From positions 1 through 6,055 of the forward strand of contig DASWMO010000155.1 in assembly GCA_036399715.1 (NCBI GenBank): a stretch of DNA of 6,055 bases. Direction: 5' to 3'. Shown here in pieces: positions 5,893 through 6,055 of this stretch. Below the pieces are notes generated by a model. That model was not told where the DNA came from. It was given only the letters and a program-made list of their open reading frames with translations, and did not search any database. The stretch's first letter is position 1. Each line of letters opens with the position of its first letter. The position numbers were made by a program, and so were the translations under genes. This DNA comes from DASVSE01 sp036399715. Lineage in GTDB: Bacteria > Bacteroidota > Rhodothermia > Rhodothermales > Rubricoccaceae.

Positions 5893-6055
5893 TCACGGCT
5901 CGATCCGCATCCCGAGGCCCTCGACCATGGCCCGGCGGAGCGTCTCGGGGACGGACCCGCGGACGACGAACGCAGCGCTCTCGTGGCGCGTCGGGTAGGT
6001 CCGCCGGAGGTCGGCGAAGGCAGCCGCCCGCGCGGCCGGGTCCGGGCCGGCCGCA
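5893..6055 (-). CDS. 3' end of an unrecognised gene (partial)
   Basis: On the - strand an open frame enters from the right edge and stops at TGA (5895-5893). Only the last 53 residues are in the window, and the start lies outside it. The visible part has a helical Ala/Arg-rich stretch (FADLRRTYPTRHES), then FVVRGSVPETLRRAMVEGL and the ending GMRIEP. This reads like a folded C-terminus: a strand, a Gly-Ser turn, a helix and a final strand. GC-rich third codon positions also favour this frame as coding. I do not recognise the family and assign no function. It converges with era across a 98-base gap of overlapping inverted repeats. Confidence 0.65.
   Translation of the reverse strand, partial: AAGPDPAARAAAFADLRRTYPTRHESAAFVVRGSVPETLRRAMVEGLGMRIEP

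Noticed and set aside
5807..5998. A 63-residue + strand open frame after era
   Set aside because: It lies across the inverted repeats and opposite the better supported - strand gene, and shows no protein-like pattern.
1..6055. CRISPR arrays, tRNA or rRNA genes, insertion sequences
   Set aside because: No regularly spaced repeats, cloverleaf sequence, ribosomal RNA sequence, transposase or terminal repeats were seen.

Overview
The window is very GC-rich DNA. It carries two recognisable housekeeping genes, pdxJ and era, on either side of three unrecognised genes for membrane-anchored proteins, all on the + strand. A fourth unrecognised gene enters from the right edge on the - strand. The PdxJ N-terminus (SVNLNK, then LRNARG) and the Era C-terminus look like Bacteroidota versions. 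With the high GC, the Pro/Asp-rich proteins and the lack of Shine-Dalgarno sequences, this suggests a marine Rhodothermia-type bacterium such as the Rubricoccaceae. That placement is inferred from style, not from a marker-gene search.

Layout. Positions 1-96 hold a terminator-like hairpin ending in TTTT. Then comes pdxJ (97-948), which makes pyridoxine 5'-phosphate for vitamin B6. After a 201-base gap with no supported gene come three genes in close series: 1150-1680 (176 aa), 1694-2566 (290 aa) and 2634-4649 (671 aa). Each product has one hydrophobic segment at its extreme N-terminus followed by a soluble, probably extracytoplasmic, domain. era (4709-5794) follows, encoding the 30S-assembly GTPase with an unusual acidic N-terminal extension. 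The last 163 bases contain the 3' end of a convergent - strand gene, and overlapping inverted repeats fill the 98-base gap between it and era.

Working together. The central trio is the most interesting part. Size, membrane topology, order and the features of the third protein (a beta-solenoid block like that in PilX-type pilus proteins, and three close cysteine pairs) suggest a divergent minor-pilin set in the order PilV-like, PilW-like, PilX-like. Such sets normally form the tip or priming complex of a type IV pilus or type II secretion pseudopilus. None of the three has a classical prepilin peptidase site, so this is either a highly derived version or a separate envelope system. pdxJ and era look like unrelated housekeeping neighbours.
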